From: JACVRW01 sp963850205
GTDB taxonomy: Bacteria; Actinomycetota; Thermoleophilia; Solirubrobacterales; Thermoleophilaceae
Assembly (NCBI GenBank): GCA_963850205.1
Contig: CAWKKJ010000011.1
Location: 62,001-126,000 of the forward strand
Reading direction: 5' to 3'
Length of the DNA: 64,000 nucleotides
Below are positions 40,053 to 48,685 of this stretch, piece by piece; position 1 is the stretch's first letter; the number at the start of each line of letters is the position of its first letter. The notes under the pieces are model-generated. The model did not search any database and was not told the DNA's origin. It saw only the letters and a list, made by a program, of their open reading frames with translations. The position numbers and the translations under genes were made by a program.

Positions 40053-40670
40053 GTGGACGAACAGCGGAGCGGAGGCTTCCTGCCGCCCGAGCCGCCCGGG
40101 CCCGAGCCCGAGCTCGGCGGTCAGAGCGCAAAACCCGGCGCCGAAGCGCCGACCCAGCGACTGCCCGACCGCGGGCCGCAGGCCCCGCCGCCGCCTCCGG
40201 CCCAGCCTCCGCCCCCCGGCTACTACCAGCAGCAGCCTCAGGGCTATCAGCAGCCCCCCTGGGGCTACGCGCAGCCGTCCGAGCCCGACAACGGGCCGGC
40301 CGTGGCGGGGTTCGTGCTCTCGCTGGTGGCAGGAGGGCTGTTGCTCTTCAGCGTCGGGTTCTCCAGCATCGTCTCGATCGGCTGCGCCATCGCGGGGATC
40401 ATCTACTCGCGGAAGGGCAAGCGGAAGGTGGATGCAGGGGAGACGTCCAAGAACCGCTCGCTGGCCCAGGCCGGCTTCATCATCGGCATCGTGAGCCTGG
40501 TCCTTTCGCTGCTCGCCACCGCGTTCTGGGTGCTCATCGCCGTGCTCGCCATCACCGACGAGGAGTTCCAGCGGGACTTCGAGAACGAGTTCGACGAGAG
40601 CGACAGCATCCGGGCCGGCCTGCAGGTGGCGGTCGCCCTGGCCCGAGGGGCCATTCACCTCCTGGGCTGA
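40053..40670 (+). CDS. DUF4190-like membrane protein with Pro/Gln-rich N-terminus
   Basis: The 205-aa product (GTG 40053, 1 nt after the ilvC stop) has a ~75-residue cytoplasmic region rich in Pro, Gln, Tyr and Gly (GYYQQQPQGYQQPPWGYAQP), then two membrane pairs: residues ~83-112 and ~136-164 separated by the basic loop SRKGKRKVDAGE. This matches the DUF4190 pattern common in actinobacteria. The acidic tail (FENEFDESDS) follows. Function is unknown. Confidence 0.65.
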   Translation: MDEQRSGGFLPPEPPGPEPELGGQSAKPGAEAPTQRLPDRGPQAPPPPPAQPPPPGYYQQQPQGYQQPPWGYAQPSEPDNGPAVAGFVLSLVAGGLLLFSVGFSSIVSIGCAIAGIIYSRKGKRKVDAGETSKNRSLAQAGFIIGIVSLVLSLLATAFWVLIAVLAITDEEFQRDFENEFDESDSIRAGLQVAVALARGAIHLLG

Positions 40671-40673
40671 CGC

Positions 40674-40679
40674 TAACCT
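40674..40679 (+). promoter_or_regulatory. Predicted -10 box of the serA operon
   Basis: TAACCT ends 10 nt before the ATG of the aminotransferase gene; there is no Shine-Dalgarno. Confidence 0.3.
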
Positions 40680-40689
40680 CGCTGGTCCG

Positions 40690-41874
40690 ATGGCCAACCC
40701 GTACGTCAAGCAGTACCTGATGACCGCGGGGCCGACCCCGCTTCCGCCGGCGGTGTCCCAGGTGATGGCCGAGCCGATGCTCTATCACCGCGCTCCGGCC
40801 TTCGTCGAGGTCTACGCCCGGGTCCTGCGCCGGCTCCAGACGGTCTTCGGCACGGCCAACGAGGTGCTCGTGTTCGCCAGCTCCGGCAGCGGTGCGATGG
40901 AGTCCGCGGTGGCCAACCTGACCCGGCCCGGCGAACCCGCGCTGGTGGCCTCCTGCGGCAAGTTCGGCGAGCGCTGGGCCGAGCTGTGCGACGCCTACGG
41001 CGCCGAGACCGTCCACTTCGAGACCGAGTGGGGCCGGCGGGTGGACCCGGCGGAGCTCGACCGGGTGCTCGCGGGGCACGACGGCGTGCCCGTGGTGTTC
41101 ACCACGCTGTCCGAGACCTCGACCGGCGTCGTGAACGACGTCAGAGAGCTGACCGAGGTGGTCCACCGTCACGGCGCGCTGATCGCCGTGGACGCCGTCT
41201 CCGGGCTGGGCGCCGTGCCGCTGCCGCAGGACGAATGGGGCGTGGACGTGGTGGTGTCGGGCTCCCAGAAGGCGCTCATGTCGCCTCCCGGCCTCGGCTT
41301 CGCCAGCCCCGGCCCGGCCGCGCTCGCGCGAGCTGCGGAGGCGCCGGGCCGGCGCTACTACTTCGACTGGGGCCGGACGGTGAGCGGTCAGCTGAAGGAG
41401 CCGCCGGACAGCCCGTTCACCCCCGCGGTCGGCCTCGTCCAGGCACTCGACGTCGCCCTCGGGCTGATCGAGGAGGAAGGGCTGGCCAACGTCTTCGACC
41501 GCCATCGCCTGCTCGGCCGGGCCACCCGCGAGGCGGCGCGGGCCCTGGACCTCGACCTGCTGGGCGACGGCGACGACGGGGCCAACGTGGTCACCGCGAT
41601 CCGGTTGCCCGAGGGGATCGACGGGGCCGCGGTGCCCAAGCGCATGCGCGACCGCTACGGGGTGACCATCGCCGGCGGTCAGGGGCGGCTCAAGGGGAAG
41701 ATCGCCCGCGTCGCCCACTGCGGCTACTTCGGGGCCTTCGACATCGTCGTCACCGTCGCCGCCTTTGAGATGACGCTCCGCGAGCTGGGACACGACGTGG
41801 AGCTCGGCGCCGGGGTGGCGGCCGCCCAGCGCGTGTTCTCCGAGGCCGGCGTGCCTCTCGGCACCCCCGCGTGA
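40690..41874 (+). CDS. Class V aminotransferase (alanine-glyoxylate / phosphoserine type)
   Basis: The 394-aa PLP enzyme of the small class V group has LMTAGPTPLPPAVSQVMAEP at the start, FASSGSGAMESAVANL, FTTLSETSTGVVNDV, the PLP aspartate in VDAVSGLGAVPL, and the lysine in VVVSGSQKALMSPPGLGF. Relatives act as serine-pyruvate or alanine-glyoxylate transaminases. Here the stop overlaps serA, so a job as the phosphoserine aminotransferase step of serine synthesis is the most attractive reading, but the sequence alone does not separate the options. Confidence 0.85.
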   Translation: MANPYVKQYLMTAGPTPLPPAVSQVMAEPMLYHRAPAFVEVYARVLRRLQTVFGTANEVLVFASSGSGAMESAVANLTRPGEPALVASCGKFGERWAELCDAYGAETVHFETEWGRRVDPAELDRVLAGHDGVPVVFTTLSETSTGVVNDVRELTEVVHRHGALIAVDAVSGLGAVPLPQDEWGVDVVVSGSQKALMSPPGLGFASPGPAALARAAEAPGRRYYFDWGRTVSGQLKEPPDSPFTPAVGLVQALDVALGLIEEEGLANVFDRHRLLGRATREAARALDLDLLGDGDDGANVVTAIRLPEGIDGAAVPKRMRDRYGVTIAGGQGRLKGKIARVAHCGYFGAFDIVVTVAAFEMTLRELGHDVELGAGVAAAQRVFSEAGVPLGTPA

Positions 41875-43469
41875 AGGTCCTCGTCAAGGAGAAGATCGGC
41901 GAATCCGGCGTCGAGCTGCTGCGTGAGGCCGGGCTGGACGTCGAGCTGGGCACCGACTGGCCGGCCGCGCAGCTGGAGCGCCGCATCGGCGATTTCGACG
42001 GCATCCTCATCCGCTCCGCGACCACGCTCGATGCGCCCCTGCTCGAGCGGGCCGGGCGTCTCAAGGTGGTGGCCCGCGCCGGGGTGGGGGTGGACAACGT
42101 CGACGTGGAGGCCGCGACCAAACGGGGCGTGGTGGTGGCCAACGCCCCGCAGTCGAACGTCATCACCGCGGCCGAGCACACGATGGCGCTGCTGCTGGCC
42201 CTGGCCCGCAAGGTCCCCCAGGCCCACGGGTCGCTCACCGGAGGGGCCTGGGAGCGCTCCAGCTTCAGCGGCGTCGAGCTCTACGACAAGGTCCTCGGCG
42301 TGCTCGGCTTCGGCCGCATCGGCCAGCTGGTGGCCCAGCGGGCGCTGGGGTTCGGGATGCACGTGCTCGCCTTCGACGCCTACGTGGCCGAGGAGCGCTT
42401 CCGTGAGCTGGGGGTGGAGCGGGCGGCCACGTCGGCCGAGCTCTACCGGCAGGCCGACTTCCTCACCATCCACCTTCCGGTGACGGCAGAGACCGAGGAC
42501 TGGCTCGACGCCGAGGCGTTCGCGCAGATGAAGCCCGGCGTGCGGATCATCAACGCCGCGCGCGGGAAGCTCCTGGTGGAGGAGGCGCTGCGGGAGGCGC
42601 TCGACTCCGGGCGGGTGGAGGGAGCCGCCCTCGACGTCTTCCGCGACGAGCCGGTGACCGACCACCCGCTCTTCGGCTACACCAACGTGGTCGTCACGCC
42701 GCACCTCGGCGCCTCCACCGCCGAGGCCACCGACCGCGCCGGCTATCAGGCCGCCGAGCAGGTGGTGGCGGCGCTCAGCGGCGGCGTGGTCACGAGCGCG
42801 GTGAACATGCCGGCGATCGCCCCCGAGGACATCGAGGCGCTCGGCCCCTTCCTGCCGCTGGCCCGCCACCTCGGCCGGGTGGCCGTGGGACTGGCCGAGG
42901 GCACCTCGGTGGACGCCCTGGAGATCGAGTACCTCGGGCGCATCGCCTCGCGCGACACTCGCCTCCTCGGCGTGCAGGTGCTCAAGGGCGCGCTCAGCGG
43001 GCACATCGAGGAGGAGGTCAACGACGTGAACGCCCCGTCCATCGCCGAGGAGCGCGGAATCCGCATCACGCAGGTGAGCTCGGCCCAGGCGCGCGACTTC
43101 ACCGACCTCCTGCGCGTGACCCTGGTCAGCGGCGACGAGCGGACACGGGTGGTCGGCACCACCTTCGGCCGCCAGCACCGTCCCCACCTGCTGGAGGCCT
43201 GGGGCTCGCGCTTCAACATCCAGCTCGAGCCCAACCTGGCGGTCTTCCGCTACGTCGACCAGCCCGGCATGATCGGTCGGGTGGGCACGCAGTTCGGGCG
43301 TTCCGGGGTGAACATCAGCGGCGCCGCGGTCGGGCGCAGGCCGGACGCCGACCACGTGGGCGGCGTGGCCACGATGATCGTGACCACGGACTCGCCGGTG
43401 CCTCAGGAGGTGGTCGACCTCATCGCCGAGAGCGATGGCTTCGAAGCTGGTAGAACGGTGAATCTGTGA
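41871..43469 (+). CDS. serA: D-3-Phosphoglycerate dehydrogenase
   Basis: The 532-aa enzyme oxidises 3-phosphoglycerate to start serine synthesis. It has the N-terminal substrate domain (RSATTLDAPLLERAGRLKVV), NAD motif LGVLGFGRIGQLVAQRAL, catalytic Arg/Glu/His set (INAARGKLL, DVFRDEPVTDHPLF, VTPHLGASTAEA), then the intervening ASB-type domain and a C-terminal ACT domain (RYVDQPGMIGRVGTQFG) for serine feedback, i.e. the long type 1 form. GTG 41871 overlaps the aminotransferase stop; its own stop overlaps the next gene. Confidence 0.95.
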   Translation: MKVLVKEKIGESGVELLREAGLDVELGTDWPAAQLERRIGDFDGILIRSATTLDAPLLERAGRLKVVARAGVGVDNVDVEAATKRGVVVANAPQSNVITAAEHTMALLLALARKVPQAHGSLTGGAWERSSFSGVELYDKVLGVLGFGRIGQLVAQRALGFGMHVLAFDAYVAEERFRELGVERAATSAELYRQADFLTIHLPVTAETEDWLDAEAFAQMKPGVRIINAARGKLLVEEALREALDSGRVEGAALDVFRDEPVTDHPLFGYTNVVVTPHLGASTAEATDRAGYQAAEQVVAALSGGVVTSAVNMPAIAPEDIEALGPFLPLARHLGRVAVGLAEGTSVDALEIEYLGRIASRDTRLLGVQVLKGALSGHIEEEVNDVNAPSIAEERGIRITQVSSAQARDFTDLLRVTLVSGDERTRVVGTTFGRQHRPHLLEAWGSRFNIQLEPNLAVFRYVDQPGMIGRVGTQFGRSGVNISGAAVGRRPDADHVGGVATMIVTTDSPVPQEVVDLIAESDGFEAGRTVNL

Positions 43470-44506
43470 CCGCCGTCGGCGCTCATCTGGTGGGCGGGCT
43501 GAAGGCCCCCGACGCCGAAACCGCCATGCGAACCGCGGCGGGGATCCTCGGCCGCCACCTCCACGCGGTCACCGACGGCGAGACCGGTGAGCGCGATCAG
43601 TGGATCGGCTGGCAGGTGGGCAAGCTCACGAGCATCGACGGCATCGAGCTGGTGGGCACCAAGCCCACCTCGGCCCCCGACAACGAGGAGTACTCGGGCT
43701 TTCCCTCGATCGCGGTCGACCCGTCGGTGAGCGAGCTTCCGCCGCGCGCCCTGGGGTACGCCGACGCCGCCGAGGCCTCCTACGCGGTGTTCCGGTCCCT
43801 GCGCGAGGAGGGCGCGCTGCCGGGGGAGGTGAAGTTCCAGGTCTCGATTCCCACCGCCTACGCCAGCGTGGTGGCCTGGATCCGCGAGGAGGACCACGAG
43901 CATTTCTTTCCCGTCTACGCCCGCGCCATCGCGGACGAGGTGGCGGCGATCGCCGACGCCATCCCGGCCGCCGACCTGCTCATCCAGTACGACGTGGCCG
44001 TGGAGGTGGGCGCCCTCACCGGCGCGTTCGCCGCGGGCGGCCGGCTGGCCGAGAAGGACTTCATCGTGGACGCTCTCCGCGAGGCGCTCGAAACGCCGGC
44101 CGGCGAGGTCGAGCGCGGCCTGCATCTCTGTTACGGCGACTATCACCACCGCCACTTCACCGTTCCCCAGGACCTCTCGCTGTGCGTGGAGCTCGCCGCC
44201 GCCGCCGGCGAGCGGGCCGACTTCGTGCACATGCCGGCCGATCGCGACACCGGCCGTGACCCGGGCTACTTCGAGCCGCTTCAGGACCTTCGGTCCGGCC
44301 GCCTCGCCCTCGGGGTGATCGACTACGAGGGGGATCCGGAGCGCACGCGCGAGCTGGTGGACGCGGCGACGACCGGGAGTGGGGGCCGCGAGTTCGCCGT
44401 GGCCACCGAGTGCGGCATGGCCCGCATCGACGAGCGGGGGCCCGGACGCCCGTCGCTGGAGCAGCTGCTCGAGCTGCACGCGCAGAACGCCCAGCCCGTC
44501 CGCTGA
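43466..44506 (+). CDS. MetE/UROD-like barrel protein
   Basis: The 346-aa product (GTG 43466, overlapping the serA stop) resembles a single half of cobalamin-independent methionine synthase or the UROD superfamily. It begins VGAHLVGGLKAPDAETAMRT and has FQVSIPTAYASVVAWIRE, LLIQYDVAVEVGALTGAF, HLCYGDYHHRHFTVPQDLS and ALGVIDYEGDPERTREL. The canonical MetE zinc ligands are not obvious: one histidine-cysteine pair (HLCYGDYHHRH) may form part of a site. Coupling to serA suggests a link to one-carbon or sulfur amino-acid metabolism, which is inference only. Confidence 0.55.
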   Translation: MTAVGAHLVGGLKAPDAETAMRTAAGILGRHLHAVTDGETGERDQWIGWQVGKLTSIDGIELVGTKPTSAPDNEEYSGFPSIAVDPSVSELPPRALGYADAAEASYAVFRSLREEGALPGEVKFQVSIPTAYASVVAWIREEDHEHFFPVYARAIADEVAAIADAIPAADLLIQYDVAVEVGALTGAFAAGGRLAEKDFIVDALREALETPAGEVERGLHLCYGDYHHRHFTVPQDLSLCVELAAAAGERADFVHMPADRDTGRDPGYFEPLQDLRSGRLALGVIDYEGDPERTRELVDAATTGSGGREFAVATECGMARIDERGPGRPSLEQLLELHAQNAQPVR

Positions 44507-44726
44507 CGCCTTCTACACGGCGAAAAATCGGAGTGATCCGAACCTCGCCTGCCTGCGAAGAACCTTCTGCATGCGGCAGAGGAGGTGCCAATGCGAGCGT
44601 TGAGGCGGCTGGCAGGAGGGTCCGCGCCATGAGCCTGATCGACTCGGGGCTGAGGAGCCCGACGGGCGGTGCAACCGCTCAGAACGACCTTGCCCGAAAC
44701 GGGCGGGCCCTGCCCGCCCTGGGGTA
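44507..44726. other. Non-coding region before the recombinase remnant
   Basis: This 220-nt stretch is slightly less GC-rich than its neighbours. A 13-codon frame at 44591 (after GAGGAGGTG) is the only start with a ribosome site. No recognisable gene, RNA or promoter was found. Confidence 0.4.
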
Positions 44727-44840
44727 CAGGCGATCGCCGATCTGCTGAACACCGAGCAGGTGCCCACCCTGCGAGGAGGAGCGGAGTGGAGGCCCTCGAG
44801 CGTGCAGGCCGCGGCGGGCTACCGCCGGCCCGGCCGCAAC
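44727..44840 (+). pseudogene. C-terminal remnant of a second recombinase-like gene
   Basis: The frame reads QAIADLLNTEQVPTLRGG and then AEWRPSSVQAAAGYRRPGR. This is the helix-turn-helix end of the recombinase-like protein encoded at 47.1-48.6 kb, where the same part reads QAIADTLNEEGVPTLRGGAQWRPSSVQAAAGY. About 38 residues are preserved at 70-80% identity; the rest of the gene is gone. The frame stays open into the ferritin-like gene downstream, by chance as far as I can tell. Confidence 0.75.
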
Positions 44841-44951
44841 CGTGCGCCGGTCCTGCCCGGACCCGCTCCGTACGCAACAGTCCGGCTGCGTATACGAGAT
44901 ATGGCCGAGTTTCATACACCAATAGCCCCCGAATCAGGCAAGAGTGAAGGT

Positions 44952-45584
44952 ATGCACACATCAGATTCCACTCCGGCGCCCTCGCGGGCGCCGACGGCCC
45001 CAGTGGACGGCGACCAGCGGTCGGTGTTCCTGAAACGAGCCCTTGTCGTGGGCGGCGCCGCCCTCGCGGGGGGCGCCCTGGCGGGAGCACCGCGCTTCGT
45101 CAATGCCCAGGGCGCAAACGCCGACGTACGCGCCCTGAACCTGGCCCTCCTCGTCGAGTACGCCGAGGCCGAGTTCTACGCCCAGGCGCTGGCGGCGGGA
45201 GCCCTCAAGGGAGAGGTCCTCAAGTTCGCCGAGCAGGTCTCCGCCCAGGAGAGCGAGCACCTTGCCTTCCTGAAGAAGGCGCTGGGCGACAAGGCCGATC
45301 CCAAGCCCAAGTTCGACTTCGGTGACCGGGTCAAAAGCCAGGACCAGTTCGCCGCCACGGCGGCGGAGCTGGAGGACCTGGCTGTGGCCACCTACAACGG
45401 GCAGGCCACCAACATCAGCCGGGCGACCCTCGAGCAGGCCGCGAAGATCGTCTCGGTCGAGGCGCGCCACGCCGCCTGGATACGCAGCATCGTCGGTGAG
45501 CCCCCGGCTCCGGACGCCACGGACACGCCCCAGACGGAGGACCAGGTGCTCGATGCGCTCACTGGCCTCGGGCTCAAGAGGTGA
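44952..45584 (+). CDS. Exported ferritin-like domain protein 1
   Basis: The 210-aa product starts at ATG 44952 with GAAGGT just upstream. It has an N-terminal export-type segment: RSVFLKRALVVGGAALAGGA, a degenerate twin-arginine-like motif, cleavage near VNAQ. A four-helix ferritin-like bundle (PF13668 type) follows, with ExxE/ExxH positions in LLVEYAEAEFYAQAL, AQESEHLAFLKKAL, ELEDLAVATYNG and VSVEARHAAWIRSIVG. Such proteins are secreted in actinobacteria, and whether they bind iron is not settled. Followed directly by a paralogue. Confidence 0.8.
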   Translation: MHTSDSTPAPSRAPTAPVDGDQRSVFLKRALVVGGAALAGGALAGAPRFVNAQGANADVRALNLALLVEYAEAEFYAQALAAGALKGEVLKFAEQVSAQESEHLAFLKKALGDKADPKPKFDFGDRVKSQDQFAATAAELEDLAVATYNGQATNISRATLEQAAKIVSVEARHAAWIRSIVGEPPAPDATDTPQTEDQVLDALTGLGLKR

Positions 45585-45589
45585 TGAGC

Positions 45590-46264
45590 ATGAGCGACTT
45601 TTCCTATGCACGACTGGACGTCGACGGCGCGCTGGCCGAGACGGCCGATGCGGCCGGGGGCATCTCCCGGGCCGGCTTTCTGGCCGCGGCGGCGGGCGGC
45701 TCCGCCGCGCTCTTGACGGTCGGCGCCGGAGAGGCCATGGGCCAGGGGTCGAGCGACGTGGCCATCCTGAACTACGCCCTGACCCTGGAGTACCTCCAAT
45801 CCGCGTTCTATACGGAGGCCGAGCGCTTCAAGGCGCTCAAGGGTGACCCCGAGCGGGCCGCCCGTGTGGTGGGAGCGGTCGAGCGGGCTCACGTGCAGGC
45901 CTTCCGCGACGTGCTCAAGAAGAACGCGGTCAAGAAGCCGGCCTTCGACTTCCAGGGGACCACGGAGAACCCGGACGCCTTCCTCAAGACGGCCGTGGCC
46001 TTCGAGGACCTGGCGGTGGCCGCCTACAAGGGCCAGGCCGGCCGCCTGAAGGCGAACTCCGCCGTGGCGGCGGCGGTGGCGATCCACTCCGTCGAGGCCC
46101 GTCACGCGGCCTGGATGCGCTACCTCGTCGGTGCCAACCCGGCGAAGACCGCCTTCGATGAGCCGAAGTCCAAGAAGCAGGTCAACAAGCTGGTCCAGTC
46201 GACCAACTTCATCACCACGGCCCCGAAGATGAAGCGCAAGCGCGCTCCGCGGTTCACGGGCTGA
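45590..46264 (+). CDS. Exported ferritin-like domain protein 2
   Basis: A paralogue of the previous gene (224 aa). ATG 45590 is chosen because AGAGG lies 8 nt before it; GTG 45581 and ATG 45584 are alternatives that overlap the first gene's stop. A signal-like segment (ISRAGFLAAAAGGSAALLTVG, cleavage near AMGQ) precedes the helical bundle: LNYALTLEYLQSAFYTEAER, ERAHVQAFRDVL, AFEDLAVAAYKG and HSVEARHAAWMRYLVG. The basic tail (KMKRKRAPRFTG) differs from protein 1. Coupled expression suggests a heteromer, by inference. Confidence 0.78.
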   Translation: MSDFSYARLDVDGALAETADAAGGISRAGFLAAAAGGSAALLTVGAGEAMGQGSSDVAILNYALTLEYLQSAFYTEAERFKALKGDPERAARVVGAVERAHVQAFRDVLKKNAVKKPAFDFQGTTENPDAFLKTAVAFEDLAVAAYKGQAGRLKANSAVAAAVAIHSVEARHAAWMRYLVGANPAKTAFDEPKSKKQVNKLVQSTNFITTAPKMKRKRAPRFTG

Positions 46265-46270
46265 GGATCG

Positions 46271-47072
46271 ATGACCGCCTCGCCGAGGCGCCGGCCGGTG
46301 GTGGTGATGATCGCCGCCGCTGTCGGGCTGGGTCTGCTGGCCATGTTGCTGTGGCCCGGGGCCGAGTCCCGCCCCTCCACCGGGGGCGGCCAGTCAGCGC
46401 TGCCCGCGTCTCCGGAGCCCGCGCTCGACGTGGGGGCGCCGGCCGGGCTGAGCGGCGAGCGTCACGTGTCCACCTGGACGACGGTGCGGAACGCGGTGGT
46501 CGCCCGTAGCGCGCCCTCCGCTGCGGCCGGCACGGTGGCCCGGCTGGGAACGAAGACGCCCGAGGGCACGCCGAACCCGCTGCTCGTGCTGGACCGTTCC
46601 GGCGGACGAGGAGGGCCGCACTTGGCTGCGCGTCCGGCTGGCGGCGTTGCCGAACGGGACCACCGGGTGGGTCCCGCGCCGATCGGTCGGCGGCTATCGG
46701 ACGGTCCGGACTCGGCTGGTGGTCGATGTCGACCGGCGACGGGCGACGCTGTTCCGCGACGGCGAGCGCGTGTTCAGTGCGCCCGTGGGCGTGGGGATGG
46801 CCCAGTGGCCGACCCCACGCGGGAGCTTCTTCATCCGCAACAAGCTCGTGCGATTCCGCAGCGCCTTCTACGGGCCGGTGGCCTTCGGCACGAGCGCCCG
46901 CTCGGCCGTGTTGACCGACTGGCCGGGCGGCGGTTTCGTGGGCATCCACGGCACTGACCGCCCGGATCTGCTGCCCGGCGCCGTCTCGCACGGGTGCATT
47001 CGAATGCGAAATCGCGACATTTTGCGGCTCTCCCGCCTCCATTTTGTGGGAACCCCGCTTAGGATCATCTGA
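46271..47072 (+). pseudogene. L,D-transpeptidase (YkuD), frameshifted
   Basis: From ATG 46271 the frame gives an N-terminal membrane anchor (PVVVMIAAAVGLGLLAMLLW) and an SH3-like segment up to LLVLDRSGG; after that the protein continues in another frame as DEEGRTWLRVRLAALPNGTT, WVPRRSVGGY and the YkuD domain. One extra base at ~46604 explains it. Catalytic residues are in GFVGIHGTDRPDLL and VSHGCIRMRN (Cys nucleophile, His). The repaired ~266-aa enzyme would make 3-3 crosslinks in peptidoglycan outside the membrane. Its stop shares one base with the next gene's ATG. A sequencing indel is likely. Confidence 0.82.
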
Positions 47073-48620
47073 TGAGGCGGATGTTGCTGGTGCTGGTGTT
47101 GGTACTGCTGGGGGTGGCGGCCCCGGCTGCGTCGCAGCAGAACGGCGGGACCCAGGACGCGCCTCCCACCGAGCTGTGGCAGGAGTACCCGCTCGAGACC
47201 GTGCCCTCGGATCCGTCGACCGGCCAGGAGCAGCCTCCGGCCGGCGACGACCAGGCGGGCGGCGGCCAGCCACCAGCGCAGCAAGAGCGCAGCGAGCCCG
47301 CGGCCGGTGGCGCCTCCGAGTCCGACGATGGCGGCATGGCGACGTTCGCGCTGATCGCCATCGTCCTGCTGGTCCTGGTGGCCAGCGCCGGGATCGCCCG
47401 TCTGGGCCTAAGCGCCCGCCGCTCCCGAAAGGCCCGCGCCGGCCGCGCCGAACCCGCGCAGGAACGCCGGCGCACGCCCGCGCCCAAGCCGGCCGTTGCA
47501 CCGGCGGCGAACGGCGCTTCGGCCGCCGCGGCCGCCACGGCGCGGCCGGCCGCAGCCAAGGCCGCTCCGCCGCCTGCGCCGAAGGCCGCGCCGCCCGCGC
47601 CGAGCGAAGCCCGAGCCCCCCGCGCCGCAGGGCGAGCCGCCGGCGCCCAAGGCGGAGCCGCCTGAGCCGAAGCCGGAGCCGCAGCCCGTTGCGGCGAAGC
47701 CCGATCCGCCTGCGGCGAAGCCCGAGCCAAAGGCGGCTCCGGAGCCCGCTGAGCCCGCGCCCCCGGCGAGGGACGCGCCAGGCCCGCCTCGGCCGACGCC
47801 GGTCCCCGGCAACGGACACCATCCCTCGAACCCGATCGCCCCCGTTCCCGACGCCGCCAGAGCGCCGGCCCAGGCCAAGGGGGAGCCGTCCGAGGCGGCC
47901 GGTGGCCGCCGCGCCCGCCAGGTCGCGCCGGAGAACGAGCGCGCGCTGGGGTACACCACCGTGTCCAGGCCGGAGGACGCCGAGCGCCAGCTCAAGCTGG
48001 AGGCCCGCCAGATCCAGCTGGCCTGCAAGAAGCGCGGGCTTCCGCTGAAGAAGCTGGTCCGGGACCTCGAGAGCAATGGCGGCGCTGATCTCACCCGCCC
48101 GGGCCTCAGCTTCGCCCTCGAGCGGCTGGCCAAGGGCGAGTACACCTGCCTGGTGGTCACGAGCCTCGACAGGCTGACCCGCTCGGCGGCCAACCTCGGG
48201 ACCCTGATCTACCTGCTGGAGGAGCGCCGGACGCGCCTGATCGTCGTGGACATCGACCTCGACACCGGCACCGAGGAAGGCCGGGTGGCCGCCCGGGCGC
48301 TGGTCAAGGTCAGCGGGCTCGAGCGCAGGAAGCTCGAGGAGCAGACCCGCAAGGGCCTGGAGGCCTCGCGCGACAAGCGGCGCTCGTCGGGCCGGCCGGC
48401 GGTGGCCGACCGTCCCACGCTGCGGCGCCGGATCGCCGAGATGCGCGCCGGAGGCATGACCCTGCAGGCGATCGCCGACACGCTCAACGAGGAGGGTGTG
48501 CCCACGCTGCGCGGCGGGGCCCAGTGGCGGCCGTCCAGCGTGCAGGCCGCGGCCGGCTACAAGCGCCCGGCCCGCAAGACCGGCGCCCGCGCCCGCAAGG
48601 GCAACGGCTCGGACGAGTAG
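47072..48620 (+). pseudogene. Membrane-anchored serine-recombinase-like protein (two frames joined)
   Basis: From ATG 47072 frame A gives a signal peptide (MRRMLLVLVLVLLGVAAPAA), a Gln/Pro/Gly-rich outer segment, one membrane helix (TFALIAIVLLVLVASAGIA, residues ~90-108), a basic stop-transfer (SARRSRKARAGR) and an Ala/Pro linker. At ~47603 an extra base moves the reading into frame B, a Pro/Lys/Glu linker (KPEPPAPQGEPPAPKAEPPE) and then a serine-recombinase fold to 48620: LGYTTVSRPEDAE, LTRPGLSFALERL, TSLDRLTRSAANLG, DLDTGTEEGRVAARAL, ERRKLEEQT, and a helix-turn-helix end MTLQAIADTLNEEGVPTLRGG. The catalytic-site Arg of the YxRVS motif is Thr (YTTVS), while the Ser is present. Repaired length is about 515 aa. 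If two separate genes, frame B alone has no good start. Confidence 0.6.
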
Positions 48621-48670
48621 CCCGCTCGCGGATGCGGATCGTGACCTCGTGCGCTGCGGCGCCAGGCGTG

Positions 48671-48676
48671 TACGCT
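48671..48676 (+). promoter_or_regulatory. Predicted -10 box of the leu operon
   Basis: TACGCT lies 9 nt before the leader-peptide ATG at 48686, so the leader peptide would be read from the very 5' end of the mRNA. Confidence 0.35.
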
Positions 48677-48685
48677 TCCTGCTCC

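Noticed and set aside
38812..40494. Long open frame running over the MITE-like element and ilvC
   Set aside because: It is a high-GC shadow: the composition is Arg/Gly-rich and real ilvC lies in another frame. The part over the element is non-coding repeat.
44591..44632. 13-codon frame after GAGGAGGTG
   Set aside because: Good ribosome site but no conservation evidence and no regulatory content; chance occurrence cannot be excluded.
47496..47665. Separate recombinase gene starting at ATG/GTG near 47496
   Set aside because: The first ~36 codons are an Arg/Pro-rich shadow of frame A; the frame becomes protein-like only at the proposed shift.
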